64,000 bases of DNA from assembly GCA_963700375.1 (NCBI GenBank), contig CAVOXF010000006.1:682001-746000 (forward strand), read 5' to 3'. Shown one piece after another: positions 34,472 through 44,232 of this stretch; within the stretch, counting starts at the first letter, position 1, and every line of letters starts with the position of its first letter. The notes below the pieces were generated by a model. It was not told the DNA's origin and did no database searches. It was given only the letters and a program-made list of their open reading frames with translations. The position numbers were made by a program, and so were the translations under genes. The DNA comes from JAHEEL01 sp963700375 (lineage in GTDB: Bacteria > Actinomycetota > Acidimicrobiia > Spongiisociales > UBA5794).

Positions 34472-34501
34472 TTGACGACAGCCTTATCGTGATACTACTA
34501 T
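34472..34501 (+). promoter_or_regulatory. Near-consensus sigma-70 promoter of the USP-CBS gene
   Basis: -35 TTGACG (34472-34477), an 18-base spacer, -10 TACTAT (34496-34501), then 6 bases to ATG 34508 and no ribosome site: a leaderless transcript from a strong promoter, the best in the window. Confidence 0.72.
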
Positions 34502-34507
34502 CCGATT

Positions 34508-35542
34508 ATGACTGGTGCAGCGACTACACCGGCGGTTGGCTCCTTCCCCGGGCGGGCGGCACCCTCCGACGACCGCCGCCCTGAGGAGCCTGAACGACGA
34601 GCGGCGCCTGGATCGACAGCCGAAGCCGCTCACCCGCCTGGCATCGCACCCCGGGTCCTGTGGACCCGCGGTGCCCAATGCCAGGTTCTTGCCGAAGTAC
34701 TCGGTGGAGGCACGGCCACGCAAGCCGGCGCCAACGTGGCCGAATCCTGCATTCGGACCAGAGCTTCACTGCTGGTCAGCGGGCACCTCAACTCGCTTGA
34801 CCTCTGCAATCTTGCCGTGCCGCACGGATTCTCCCCCGGTTCCACTCGTTCGATCGTTGCCGCCGTCGGCAGCGGCCCACACTCGCGCCTCGCTGCGACC
34901 CTCGCCTACGCTCTCGCTCAGCAGCTCGGGGTTCCCGTTCGTGCCGTCTACGGCCACCACGACAGCAGCGAACGAGGCCGGGCGCTCGCGATCCTCAACG
35001 GCATTACCGCACATCTGCCCGGTATCGATGTGGAGCCGGTCCAAGCACCCAACCCTGCTGCGATGGTCAGCGGCTTGCCGGTTGGAGCGCTCCTGGTCGT
35101 TGGAGCTCCCGGCGGCGCTTGGTTCCAACGTCAGTTCTTCGGGCCAGGTGCGCGCATCCGAGCGAAAGCCCCCAGCGGGACGATCGTCGTCAAACACGTT
35201 CCGACGCGCGTCTATCAGATCATGCAGTCTGCCACCGCATTCGGCCCGCACATGCGCGTGGCCGACGCACGCCGGTTGACCAACTCCCGGCACCTGATCG
35301 TCGCCCAGGACGGGCGACTTCTCGGTCTCGTCGCAGACAGGGCGCTCGCGGAAGCTCGACCCGATCTGGAGCTTCGTGACGTCATGGAGAGCCCCGTGTT
35401 CCTCTCCCCCGAGGAGGACCTCGACCACGCAGCCGAGTTGGTCAATCACCATCGTGGACGTGCCATCCCGGTCGTCGATTCTCGTCACCGTATCATCGGA
35501 ACCGTCACCGCTACCGACCTCGTGGCGCGGCCGCCATTCTGA
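34508..35542 (+). CDS. Universal stress protein fused to tandem CBS domains
   Basis: 344 residues. Residues 1-50 are disordered (Pro/Arg-rich). About 55-215 is USP-like: SLLVSGHLNSLDLCNLAVPHGF, STRSIVAAVGSGPHSRLAATLAYALAQQLGVPVRAVYG, VGALLVVGAPGGAWFQRQFFGPGARIRAKAPSGTIVVK. 240-344 holds two CBS motifs: MRVADARRLTNSRHLIVAQDGRLLGLVADRALAEA and LRDVMESPVFLSPEEDLDHAAELVNHHRGRAIPVVDSRHRIIGTVTATDLV. CBS pairs bind adenine nucleotides, so the protein may sense energy or redox state. Strong leaderless promoter, convergent with the LAL regulator. Confidence 0.85.
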   Translation: MTGAATTPAVGSFPGRAAPSDDRRPEEPERRAAPGSTAEAAHPPGIAPRVLWTRGAQCQVLAEVLGGGTATQAGANVAESCIRTRASLLVSGHLNSLDLCNLAVPHGFSPGSTRSIVAAVGSGPHSRLAATLAYALAQQLGVPVRAVYGHHDSSERGRALAILNGITAHLPGIDVEPVQAPNPAAMVSGLPVGALLVVGAPGGAWFQRQFFGPGARIRAKAPSGTIVVKHVPTRVYQIMQSATAFGPHMRVADARRLTNSRHLIVAQDGRLLGLVADRALAEARPDLELRDVMESPVFLSPEEDLDHAAELVNHHRGRAIPVVDSRHRIIGTVTATDLVARPPF

Positions 35543-35864
35543 ATACGGCGGCGTAGATTCGAGGACTCTCGCGAGACCCCAACATGTCCCAACGGATGGA
35601 GGGGGACGGTGACCGGCTCGGAAGGTCGGGCAGCGAACGACGCTGCTGGTGGAATCATCTCCGGAACCGGACCTTGGCCCACCACCGCGCTTCGGGTAGA
35701 CCTGGTCACCGCGAGCCTCAATCGAAGGCGCCTGCGCCGGCAGCAGCGTCGAAGAACGGGGTGCAGGATCTGGAAGCTCACGCTGCCGAACGTGCACTCC
35801 GTCGGCTCGGTGGGGTGTTGTCTACCGTTCACAGCTGTCCTCGCCTGGCACCGGTCGGCACCTG
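35543..35864. other. Region between convergent USP-CBS and LAL genes
   Basis: About 320 bases. Open frames here show no family sequence. A GTG at 35609 has a GGAGGGGG site upstream but encodes an Arg-rich peptide that runs into the opposite gene. I see no terminator hairpin of note. Confidence 0.35.
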
Positions 35865-38444
35865 TCAGACAAGACCCCGGTCTCGGGCAAGCGCTGCAGC
35901 TTCTGTCCGTGACGAGACGCCCAGTTTCGTGAGCAGAGCGGAGACGTGATGGTCAACGGTCTTGGGCGATACGAAGAGGCGCTCGGAAATCTCCACGTTG
36001 GTGAGGCCATCAACCACGAGTTCGAGGACTTCGACTTGTCGAGGTGTGAGACCCGCAGGATGCGATCGAGTCTCCTTCCTCGGACCTCGGGGGACGCCGT
36101 GGACACCCATGAGGCGAAGTCGCCGGCGCAGCTTTGCAGCAGCCGGCACCGCTTCCAGTCCGTCGAGGATATCGAGCGCCTCGAGGAGGCGAGGCGGGTC
36201 GTCGCTGTCCATGAGTGCAATCGCCTGCTCATACACGCAACCGAGTTGCGCCCACGCCTCCGCTGCTTCCCGCCAGTTGCCGGCAATCTGCTGAGCGTAC
36301 GGCGTCTCCGATCCATGGAGCGGTTCGATCGGGCGCCCGGCGCGCCACATCCAGAATGCGAACTCGTCGGTGATCCACGGCTGTCTGGCGGCCAAGGCCA
36401 GTTGGTACGCGTCAGCAATCGCCGAGCCGACTCCCGGCACATCGTCACGCAGCCAGGCCAGTTCGGCTCGGGCCACTGCGACCGGCGCAATTCTTTGGAG
36501 TTCGCCCGTTGGTTCGACAAGCCGCCAGGCCTCTTCGAGAGTCAGATCGACCTCTGATTGCCCACGGCGGACGTACAGCCTGGTCAGAGTCGCGAGGGCG
36601 GGCATATTCGTTATCCCGGGTTCCTCCGGCCGACGAAGCACCCAACGAGCGTCCCGTTCGGCCTGTGGCCAACGACCGCGCTCGAAGCCCAGACGGGCGC
36701 GCTCCGCGGTGATGTAGTAGATGGACCCGGCGAGCTCCCTACTCCAGGCATACGCAAGCCCCTCCTCGATGTACCGCTCTGCTCTGTCGTACTCGCGATA
36801 ATCGAGGGCGGTCCAGACGAGATTGGCGTACGCCCGGCCGGCGTGGTCATCGAACCGTTCCCTCACTGCGATTCGAAGGCTCTCTTCGAGGAGGGCATAT
36901 CCCCCCAAGTCGCCAACGCGCAACCTCGTGCTTCCAAGGTTGTTCAGCGCGTGGGCGAGCGTGTCCTGATCATCGAGCTCTCGCGCCAAAGCGATCGCCC
37001 TTGTCGCCCAGTCCTCGGCTGCATCGGCTTCCTGCGCAAGCATGAAGACCTGCGCCAGGTTGCTGTAGGCCATCGCCAATTCCTTCGATGGACTGACCGA
37101 CGTGAGTACCTCGACCGCAGCCAAGCCGTCCTCCACGGCCTTCTCGCTGTGCCCCAGCCACCAGTGCAGCCGAGAGAGCCACCGCAGCAGATCTCCTTCA
37201 CGATTGGTTTCGCCGAGCTCTTGCCACAGGACGAGCGCCCGTTCAGCCGCCGCCAGCCCCTCAACCGCATCATTCGTGAAATAGCACTCGATGGCGTAGT
37301 CGGTGAGCAGCTGCGCTCGCTCCTCGACTGAGAATTCGGCGACATACTGAATGGCGATCCGGAAGTGGGCCACGGCCTCCCGGTGTGCTGCAGCTCCTGA
37401 TGCCCGTCGTCCTGCCGCCGGTGCATACCGAGCGATCGCGGCCCCGTCGCCGGCCTGCCGAGCATGGTGAACGATCCGGGCAATGTCCGCGTTCCGACTC
37501 ACAAGGATCTTGATCACGAACTCATTCAATCCTCGGCGTCGCAACGACGTCAGCGACCCCTCCATGGCGCCGCGCACGAGCTCATGGCGATACCACGCGG
37601 CCGCACCATCGAACTCGATGAGTCCGCGCTGGCGGCATTCATCGAGTGCCCCCGATCCGTACTCGGGAAGCGCCTCGAGCAACCAACGCTCGGTCTGACC
37701 CGGCACGACCGAGATCAACTCGGCCACGGCCCTCCCGGTCGCCGACAAGCGTGAGGCGCGGGTTCGAACGGCATCACGCACGTTCAGGGGTACGTCGTCA
37801 CCGGGAGCCATCAACGCCTCTGTAACGAGGAATGGGTTCCCCCGCGTCTTGTCGTACAGACCTTTGACGGAGCCTGTGTAGCCGACCGCTACCTCCTTGA
37901 CCGCCGCCATCGACAGCGGCGCCAGATGAACGCGATGCACGGCGGACGCCGGCAGGTCACCAACGACAAGCATCAGGGGATGGTCGTCCGGCACTTCCTC
38001 GTCGCGATACGTGAGGATCACGGTCGCCGGGACTCGGTCGATGCGGCGACCCAGGAATTTGAGAACATCGAGAGTGGCTCCGTCGGCCCAATGGACGTCT
38101 TCGACGATCACAGCGGTCGTGCGACTTCCCTCGGCAACCACATCGAGGACCGCATCGAAGACATCACCACGCTTCCCTTCGACGACCGCATCCTTCAGGA
38201 CACCGTCCACCTGGATCGCTATGTCGTGAAACGGCCCGAGCGTCCTCGGGGTCGAGAGATCGTCGCACGCACCCCACAGGATGCGAGCATCGTCTCGGTG
38301 ATTGTGAGAAAACGATCGAACCAAACGGGTCTTGCCGATACCCGCCTCTCCACTGACGAGGACAACGGAGCCGGAAGCGCGCCCGGCGTCCGCGAGGGCG
38401 CTGTCCAGCACCGCGAGATCTGCCGCTCGTTCGAGAAGATCCAC
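35865..38444 (-). CDS. LAL-type transcriptional regulator (ATPase plus LuxR HTH)
   Basis: 859 residues from GTG 38444. N-terminal STAND/AAA domain: Walker A GEAGIGKT (about residues 32-40), Walker B AVIVEDVHWADG, RVPATVILTYRDEE. The middle is about 450 residues of TPR-like helices (NNLGSTRLRVGDLGGYALLEESLRIAV; YANLVWTALDYREYDRAERYIEEGLAYA). The end is a LuxR helix-turn-helix (LTPRQVEVLELVVDGLTNVEISERLFVSPKTVDHHVSALLTKLGVSSRTEAAALA). LAL proteins are MalT-like, ATP-dependent activators. TACGCT lies 6 bases before the GTG, which fixes this start over a TTG at 38462. The targets are unknown; no biosynthetic cluster is adjacent. Confidence 0.95.
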   Translation of the reverse strand: MDLLERAADLAVLDSALADAGRASGSVVLVSGEAGIGKTRLVRSFSHNHRDDARILWGACDDLSTPRTLGPFHDIAIQVDGVLKDAVVEGKRGDVFDAVLDVVAEGSRTTAVIVEDVHWADGATLDVLKFLGRRIDRVPATVILTYRDEEVPDDHPLMLVVGDLPASAVHRVHLAPLSMAAVKEVAVGYTGSVKGLYDKTRGNPFLVTEALMAPGDDVPLNVRDAVRTRASRLSATGRAVAELISVVPGQTERWLLEALPEYGSGALDECRQRGLIEFDGAAAWYRHELVRGAMEGSLTSLRRRGLNEFVIKILVSRNADIARIVHHARQAGDGAAIARYAPAAGRRASGAAAHREAVAHFRIAIQYVAEFSVEERAQLLTDYAIECYFTNDAVEGLAAAERALVLWQELGETNREGDLLRWLSRLHWWLGHSEKAVEDGLAAVEVLTSVSPSKELAMAYSNLAQVFMLAQEADAAEDWATRAIALARELDDQDTLAHALNNLGSTRLRVGDLGGYALLEESLRIAVRERFDDHAGRAYANLVWTALDYREYDRAERYIEEGLAYAWSRELAGSIYYITAERARLGFERGRWPQAERDARWVLRRPEEPGITNMPALATLTRLYVRRGQSEVDLTLEEAWRLVEPTGELQRIAPVAVARAELAWLRDDVPGVGSAIADAYQLALAARQPWITDEFAFWMWRAGRPIEPLHGSETPYAQQIAGNWREAAEAWAQLGCVYEQAIALMDSDDPPRLLEALDILDGLEAVPAAAKLRRRLRLMGVHGVPRGPRKETRSHPAGLTPRQVEVLELVVDGLTNVEISERLFVSPKTVDHHVSALLTKLGVSSRTEAAALARDRGLV

Positions 38445-38450
38445 ATTCTG

Positions 38451-38456
38451 AGCGTA
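38451..38456 (-). promoter_or_regulatory. -10 box for leaderless LAL regulator
   Basis: TACGCT on the reverse strand, 6 bases before the GTG at 38444. Confidence 0.5.
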
Positions 38457-38691
38457 CCCCAATCGCCGTAGCGCGTCCCGTCGGCGCGCTGCTCGGATTG
38501 TCGGAGTCGCTGCTCTTCGACGGCCAGCGCACTGCGTGTGTTCAAGCCGCTGAGCGACGGGGGTGCCGGTGCGGTGACGATCGCCGCTGACTCAAATCGC
38601 CGCGCTGACGGTGATTCGCCACGAGGGCTCCTCGTCGTCGGCCCGATTCGCGATGACCGACTCCGTGGGACCCCGAGATAGTTGCCGATAG

Positions 38692-38877
38692 TCACCCAAT
38701 CGTGCGGGGCATCGTCGACCGAGATGCCCTCACCGTGTCGATGGCGGTCGTTGGCACCTTGAACAGGTGGCGGGATCGTCTTGGGGGACGCATCGAGGCG
38801 TTCAGTCGCTCGGCGGCGGCTTCGCGGTGCCGGTCCTGCTGGATGGACTCGATCAGTTTGTTCTGCATGTAGAACAT
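38692..38877 (-). CDS. Short hypothetical protein with a strong ribosome site
   Basis: 61 residues: MFYMQNKLIESIQQDRHREAAAERLNASM, then a basic tail with PRRSRHLFK. A clear GAAGGAG lies 7 bases before ATG 38877. The first half looks like one amphipathic helix. Short 'MxxMxxKLxxxxxxDRxREAxxxRL' proteins upstream of LuxR or MFS genes occur in actinobacteria, but I cannot name a family. It lies upstream of the LAL gene on the same strand. Confidence 0.45.
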   Translation of the reverse strand: MFYMQNKLIESIQQDRHREAAAERLNASMRPPRRSRHLFKVPTTAIDTVRASRSTMPRTIG

Positions 38878-39545
38878 CTGGACGCTCCTTCGTCTTGCCT
38901 GTGTTCAGTGGAGCCATGGTCTCTCAAGAATCGCCGGCCCGCATCGGAGAGAACCCCCCATATTGCGCCGGCGGCTCCCCATGTTGGAATCCGTCCGGTG
39001 TGCGGTTGAAGGGTGAACTGAACCCGCCAAGGACGTTGGAGCGTTCACCTGCAGGCATTCGACGAGCGATGCCGATCCGGCAGAGCATGAAGTGACAGCC
39101 GGCCGGGTCTCCGCCCGAGGACGTTTCGAGTGTCCGTCGCACCGTTGCGTCTGCAATCGTCCCTCCGCTTGGAGCAGACCGCCGGTTGGAGATGCTTCGG
39201 ACGGGAAGCGCCACAAGAGACCGAAGCAAGCCGGATGGAGAAGTCGAGGCCGGTGCCCGAGAGATGGGAGCATCGCTGCGCACGATGTAGATCGGCACAG
39301 CACTGGGAGCTCGGATCTGTCTTCGAGCTGCTCACCCCGCCCGCGAATGCAATGGGGTCACGGCGGTGCTGCGGAGACCTAGCCGTTCGATGCCGCGCGG
39401 CACGGCCGCGATTCTCTGCGTGGGTCTTGAGCTTCTCGCCCAGGGCGGCGAGGGGGTGCGTATGTTTGGGGCCAGCCCACTCGATGCGGGCAAACCGAAC
39501 CGGGGAGGGTTCCATGCGACGACGGCTTCTAGCGGTGTGCAGTTG
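38878..39545. other. Gap with no supported gene
   Basis: About 670 bases upstream of the FMO-like gene. Several open frames exist but all are Arg/Ser/Pro-rich and show no family sequence, signal or ribosome site. One short frame begins MRRRLLAVCS right before the flavoprotein start behind GGGAGGG; it may be a leader peptide or nothing. Confidence 0.35.
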
Positions 39546-40835
39546 ATGGCGACGGTTGCGGTGGACGTGGTGATTGTCGGAGGTGGCCAGGCGGGTCTCG
39601 CCACCGCGTTCTACCTGGTGGAGGCAGGTCTCGATTTCGTAGTTCTGGAGCGTGGCCATGTCGGAGAGACATGGCGGACGCAGCGGTGGGACAGCTTCAC
39701 GCTGAACACCCCGAATTGGATGAATGGGCTGCCTGGAGCCCCCTACGTCGGCACCGATCCGCTCGGGTTCATGACCCACGGTGAGCTCACGAAATCGTTT
39801 GAGGCATATGTGGACCATTTCGAACTGCCCGTGCGGACGGGGGTGACGATCACCCGAGTGCAGAAGGCCGACCGCGATGGTCGGTTCCTGGTTGTTGGCG
39901 AGGCCTCGACCGGCGACCCTCTTCTGTTTGACGCGGGTGCGGTCGTTATTGCCACCGGGATTCTCCAGTCACCGCGTATTCCACCGGTTGGCGCCAAGAT
40001 CCCGGAACGGATCCTTCAGATTCACACCGGCGACTACCGGTCTCCCGATGTCTTGCCGGCAGGTTCGGTTGTCGTTGTAGGTGGAGGACAGTCCGGTGCA
40101 CAGATCGTTGAGGACCTGCTCGCCGCGAACCGCACCGTCTACTTCTCGATCAGCAAGGTCGCGCGCCTGCCGCGTAGCTACCGGGGACGCGATTTCATGG
40201 ACTGGTGGCTCGATATGGGGCTCTGGGACACCGTTCCGAACGATGTTGCGGATACCGCCGAACTGCGAACCAGGAACCCCACGGTGTCCGGCGTCGGAGC
40301 CCGGGGCCACACCGTCAGCTACCAGCAACTGTCTCGCGACGGAGCACGACTCATGGGCCGCCTTGTCGATGTCCAAGGCCGGACGCTCATCACCGACGAC
40401 AGGGTCATGGAGTACATCGAGCACGCCGACGCGAAATCCCGAGAATTCAAAGACGGCATCAACCGGTATGTCGACAGCGAAGACCTTGACGCTCCCGAAC
40501 CCGAGCCCGATCCTGCCGATGTACCGGTCCCGGCGGGCGAAACCGTTCCCTCACGCACAACCCTCGACCTCGACGCGGCCGACGTCGGCACCGTCATCTG
40601 GTCGACCGGGTTCACCGCCGACTTCTCCTGGATACACCCGGCCGTCACCGACGACGAGGGCAATCCGAGACACGAACGAGGCGTCGGCACGATCGACGGC
40701 ATCTACTTCATCGGGTTCCCGTGGCTGTCGAAACGCAAGTCAGCCATCATCTTCGGCGTCGACGAAGACGCACAACACATCACTCGAACCATCGCTCAAC
40801 GCGCCGCGAACGGCCAACCGGTCACCACTTCCTAG
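39546..40835 (+). CDS. FMO/CzcO-like FAD monooxygenase-family protein
   Basis: 429 residues. FAD-binding Rossmann VVIVGGGQAGLATAFYLVEAGLDFVVLER (residues 8-37), WDSFTLNTPNW, VVIATGILQSPRIPP, and a second NADPH-type Rossmann SVVVVGGGQSGAQIVEDLLAANRTVYFS (about 163-190). SYRGRDFMDWWLDMG and SAIIFGVDEDAQHITRTIA close the protein. This is the 'K+ transport flavoprotein' CzcO-like branch of flavin monooxygenases. The substrate is unknown. ATG 39546 begins right at the beta strand; earlier starts add no homology. Confidence 0.9.
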   Translation: MATVAVDVVIVGGGQAGLATAFYLVEAGLDFVVLERGHVGETWRTQRWDSFTLNTPNWMNGLPGAPYVGTDPLGFMTHGELTKSFEAYVDHFELPVRTGVTITRVQKADRDGRFLVVGEASTGDPLLFDAGAVVIATGILQSPRIPPVGAKIPERILQIHTGDYRSPDVLPAGSVVVVGGGQSGAQIVEDLLAANRTVYFSISKVARLPRSYRGRDFMDWWLDMGLWDTVPNDVADTAELRTRNPTVSGVGARGHTVSYQQLSRDGARLMGRLVDVQGRTLITDDRVMEYIEHADAKSREFKDGINRYVDSEDLDAPEPEPDPADVPVPAGETVPSRTTLDLDAADVGTVIWSTGFTADFSWIHPAVTDDEGNPRHERGVGTIDGIYFIGFPWLSKRKSAIIFGVDEDAQHITRTIAQRAANGQPVTTS

Positions 40836-40941
40836 CCAGCCTGGAGCGCAGCGACTGCCCGAGATCACGCAACCGAATCGCGATTAGACCGCCGACCGAG
40901 AATCGGGGAGACTAGGACCCTGGCGCGAGAGAAGGCCACGC

Positions 40942-42222
40942 ATGGCGCATCAAACGGCACAAGCGGGATACGCGCAGCTCGTCGATCGCCTGAACCGCTT
41001 CCCCCAGGGTGCGCCGCCCTCCGACGTTCTCCACGCCATCTTGAAGATGCTGTTCAGCGAACGAGAGGCCGGGCTCGTGGCGCTCCTCCCGATCCGGCCG
41101 TTCACGGCCAAGCGAGCGGCCCGCGTCTGGAAGACGACGCCGGCCGCCGCCACGGCGATTCTCGAGGAACTGGCGGGACGCGCCGTCCTGCTCGACATGG
41201 AATCCGCCAATGGCAAGCGAACGTTCGTGCTGCCGCCTCCTATGGCCGGGTTCTTCGAGTTCTCCCTCATGCGCGTGCGCGGTGATCTCGACCAGAAGGT
41301 GCTCTCCGAGTTGTTCTACCAGTACCTCAACGTGGAGGAGGACTTCATCAAGGCGCTGTTCGCCGAAGGTCAGACGCAGCTCGGCAGGGTGTTCGTCCAA
41401 GAGGCGGTCCTGCCGTTCGACAACGGAATCCAGGTACTGGACTACGAGCGAGCGAGCGAGGTCGTCCGCGGCGCTTCGCACCGCGCCGTTGGAATCTGCT
41501 ACTGCCGCCACAAGATGGACCATGTCGGGCGCGGCTGCGACGCGCCGCGCCAGATCTGCATGACTTTCAACAACACGGCTGCGTCGTTGGTCAAGCACGG
41601 TTTCGCCCGCGAGGTCGACGTCGAGGAGGGGCTCGACCTCCTTGCCGAAGCCCAGGAAGGGAACCTGATCCAGTTCGGTGAGAACATCCAACGGAATCCG
41701 AACTTCATCTGCAATTGTTGTGGCTGCTGCTGCGAGGCGATGATCGCGGCGCGCCGATTCGGCGTCCTCAATCCGATCCATACCTCGAACTACCTCCCGG
41801 AGGTCGACGTCGGGCAATGCAACGGTTGCGGGAAGTGTGTCACCGCTTGTCCGGTGGAAGCGATGAGCCTGACCTCGGCCAATGACCCCCGGCGCCCGAA
41901 GAAGAAGCGAGCGAAGCTCGACGAGCGCCTCTGCCTCGGCTGCGGCGTCTGTGTCCGCACCTGCGATCGGGACGGGGTCCGGCTGGTCGCTCGATCGGAA
42001 CGGGTGATCACCCCGGTCGACTCGACGCGTCGGGCCGTGATGATGGCCATCGAGCGCGGGAAGCTGCAGAACCTGATCTTCGACAACCAAGCCCTGGCCA
42101 GCCATCGGGCAATGGCGGCGATCCTGGGCGTCATCCTGAGGGCGCCCCCGGTCAAGCAGACGCTCGCCAGCCGGCAAATGAAGTCGATCTACCTCGACCG
42201 ACTCCTTGCCGAGAAACGGTGA
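40942..42222 (+). CDS. Double-[4Fe-4S] ferredoxin-like protein with extra Cys motifs
   Basis: 426 residues. An N-terminal winged-helix-like part (LPIRPFTAKRAARVWKTTPAAATAILEELAGRAVLLD), then a Cys-rich middle: VGICYCRHKMDHVGRGCDAPRQICM and FICNCCGCCCEAM. The C-terminal two-cluster ferredoxin follows: CNGCGKCVTACPVEAM and CLGCGVCVRTCDRDGVR. The CNCCGCCC stretch may hold another cluster. I read it as a cytoplasmic electron-transfer adaptor; the partner enzyme is not adjacent. The gene starts about 30 bases after a TAGGAC box. Confidence 0.88.
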   Translation: MAHQTAQAGYAQLVDRLNRFPQGAPPSDVLHAILKMLFSEREAGLVALLPIRPFTAKRAARVWKTTPAAATAILEELAGRAVLLDMESANGKRTFVLPPPMAGFFEFSLMRVRGDLDQKVLSELFYQYLNVEEDFIKALFAEGQTQLGRVFVQEAVLPFDNGIQVLDYERASEVVRGASHRAVGICYCRHKMDHVGRGCDAPRQICMTFNNTAASLVKHGFAREVDVEEGLDLLAEAQEGNLIQFGENIQRNPNFICNCCGCCCEAMIAARRFGVLNPIHTSNYLPEVDVGQCNGCGKCVTACPVEAMSLTSANDPRRPKKKRAKLDERLCLGCGVCVRTCDRDGVRLVARSERVITPVDSTRRAVMMAIERGKLQNLIFDNQALASHRAMAAILGVILRAPPVKQTLASRQMKSIYLDRLLAEKR

Positions 42223-42857
42223 GCGTGGGCCGAGCAGTCTTCTCCAGCGAGGCACGCTCGTGGGGTGGGTGCAGACGGCTGAGGGGCGCCAAAGGTCGAC
42301 GGCCTCTGGCACGGCGATAGCTCTGTTCCGCTATGCGGTCATGGCGGCCGAGGTGCCGGAGAGCCTTCCCACGACGATTCGCTGGTTGGCGCGGTTGGGG
42401 GCCCGCAAACTGGACCGTTGGCTTCGGCAATCTCAGGTTCCGAGCGACGATGCTGGGACCGATACCCGCGCCCGCTAGTGGTCCTTGGTCGGGTCTGCCC
42501 ATGGCCACGGAGTCTGATCCTGCGTTGGCATCTTGTCGGATATCTCCTACCGGGGGTCGCCCTGTGCCGGAGTTTTCAGATGGCGGGTTGACCGGCCGAC
42601 TGGCAGAGGGATCGACTCCGCTTCGGCGATATCGACTGAGCGCCCGGCACGGATACGACCGGCATCGAGGCGCGATTCTGTCGGAAGCGCCGCTGCTTGA
42701 ATCCTCGACATTCCGCTGATAGCGCGGCGACCAAGATCTGGCGCTCTGTCTGTCCGAGTTGGCGATCACATGAATCTGGAACCCGACACCATCCCTCCCG
42801 GTCGGAAGGTGCCGTCGTCTGCGATGATTCGTAGTCGTTGATTGCGGGGAGTTCGCT
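42223..42857. other. Gap with no supported gene
   Basis: About 635 bases between the Fe-S and M28 genes. Open frames on both strands are short or show no protein-like composition. It ends with a GGGGAG ribosome site. No RNA structure stood out. Confidence 0.4.
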
Positions 42858-44051
42858 TTGGAGGATCGTGCGCTGGAGATTGTCGAGCGGCTCTGTTCCG
42901 TTGTTCCTGATCGTCGCCCGGGAGGTAGCGGGAACGACGAAGCCGTCGATCTCGTAGCCGCACTGCTCCGTGCGGCAGGATGGGAGGTGTCGCTGCCGGC
43001 CTTCGATTGTCTGGACTGGACCGGAGGGGATGCAGTATTCAGAGTTGGCGCCGACGCCGTCCCGCTTGTGCCGAGTCCGTACGGGTTCGGTGTGAATGCC
43101 AGCGCCCCCGTTCGGGTGGTCACCACCACCGCGGATCTGGCTCATCGTGATCTGACGGGCTCGATCCTCGTCGTCGCCGGTGATCTCGTCTCAGAGCCGC
43201 TGACCCCGAAGGGATATCCGTTCTATGGATCCGAGGAGCACACGGTCATCATCGAAGCCCTGGAAACGGCCCGACCGGTCGCGATCGTCGCGGTCACGGG
43301 GAAGTACCCGGAGCTGTGTGGTGCTCTCGACCCGTTCCCCTGGATCGAGGACGGTGACTTCGAGATACCCGTAGCGGCCGTACGCCCGTCCGATGCCGGC
43401 GTTCTCCTCGCATCGGATGGGAAGGTCGCTCAGGTTTCGATCGAAGCACGTCGGATACCGTCTACTGCCCGCAATATCGTGGCTCGAAAAGGTCCAGCCG
43501 ATCCGAGGCTTGTCGTGTGTGCCCACATCGACACCAAGCCCGGGACACCCGGTGCGGTCGACAACGCAACCGGAGTCGCTGCGCTGGTCATGCTGGCCGA
43601 GCGGCTCGGGACACATGACGACCTACCGATCGGGATTGAAATGCTCGCGGTGAACGGGGAGGACCATTTCGCCGGACCTGGAGAAGTGGCCTGGCTTGCA
43701 GCCAACGTCGGCCGCCTCGACGCCATCGAGCTCTTCATCAACATCGACGGAGCCGGCTATCGGCGGGGAGATACCGCCTTCTCGTTCTACAACGTTGACC
43801 CTCATCGCGCCGACGCCATCCGGGCGGAGTTCGGCACTCTTGACGACCTCCAGGAGGGGCCGCCGTGGTACCAGAGCGACCACGCGATCTTCGCGATGCA
43901 GGGCCGCCCGGCTCTTGCGTTCACAACAGAACTCGTCGTCGAGATGCTCGGCGAACTCTTCCACGCAGACACCGACACCCCCGATCAAGTCGCACCCTCA
44001 CGAATCGTCAACCTCGTGGCAGCCCTCGAAACGATGATTGCCAACTGGTAG
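42858..44051 (+). CDS. M28-family metallopeptidase (aminopeptidase-like)
   Basis: 397 residues, start TTG 42858 with GGGGAG upstream. It has an N-terminal binding region and a PA-like insert (residues about 60-180). The catalytic part is LVVCAHIDTKPGTPGAVDNATGVAALVMLAERL (metal His/Asp and bridging Asp), VNGEDHFAGPGE (catalytic Glu), FINIDGAG (metal Asp) and WYQSDHAIFAMQGRPALAF (metal His). The full ligand set of the di-zinc M28 family is present. No signal peptide, so it is cytoplasmic. It probably trims peptides or aminoacylated compounds. Confidence 0.9.
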   Translation: MEDRALEIVERLCSVVPDRRPGGSGNDEAVDLVAALLRAAGWEVSLPAFDCLDWTGGDAVFRVGADAVPLVPSPYGFGVNASAPVRVVTTTADLAHRDLTGSILVVAGDLVSEPLTPKGYPFYGSEEHTVIIEALETARPVAIVAVTGKYPELCGALDPFPWIEDGDFEIPVAAVRPSDAGVLLASDGKVAQVSIEARRIPSTARNIVARKGPADPRLVVCAHIDTKPGTPGAVDNATGVAALVMLAERLGTHDDLPIGIEMLAVNGEDHFAGPGEVAWLAANVGRLDAIELFINIDGAGYRRGDTAFSFYNVDPHRADAIRAEFGTLDDLQEGPPWYQSDHAIFAMQGRPALAFTTELVVEMLGELFHADTDTPDQVAPSRIVNLVAALETMIANW

Positions 44052-44220
44052 GGCGGCCCCGAGAACAGCCCCGTTTCAGCTCGGGGCGCTGCTCCGCGGT
44101 GCCTGGCGGCCCGGTTCTCCGAATCCGAGCCCACTGCCAACGGAGAACCGGTCCGGCTTTCCCGCAGGTCGGTCACGACTGACCCCGAGATGGTTGATTG
44201 CGAAGTGCGGAACCCAGTGA

Positions 44221-44226
44221 TCTAAT
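44221..44226 (+). promoter_or_regulatory. -10 box for leaderless SRPBCC gene
   Basis: TCTAAT (5 of 6 with TATAAT), 6 bases before GTG 44233; no ribosome site. Weaker than the other cases. Confidence 0.35.
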
Positions 44227-44232
44227 GGACAT

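Noticed and set aside
35609..35932. GTG-started frame with a strong purine-rich site before it
   Set aside because: The product is Arg-rich with no family sequence and runs into the LAL gene on the other strand.
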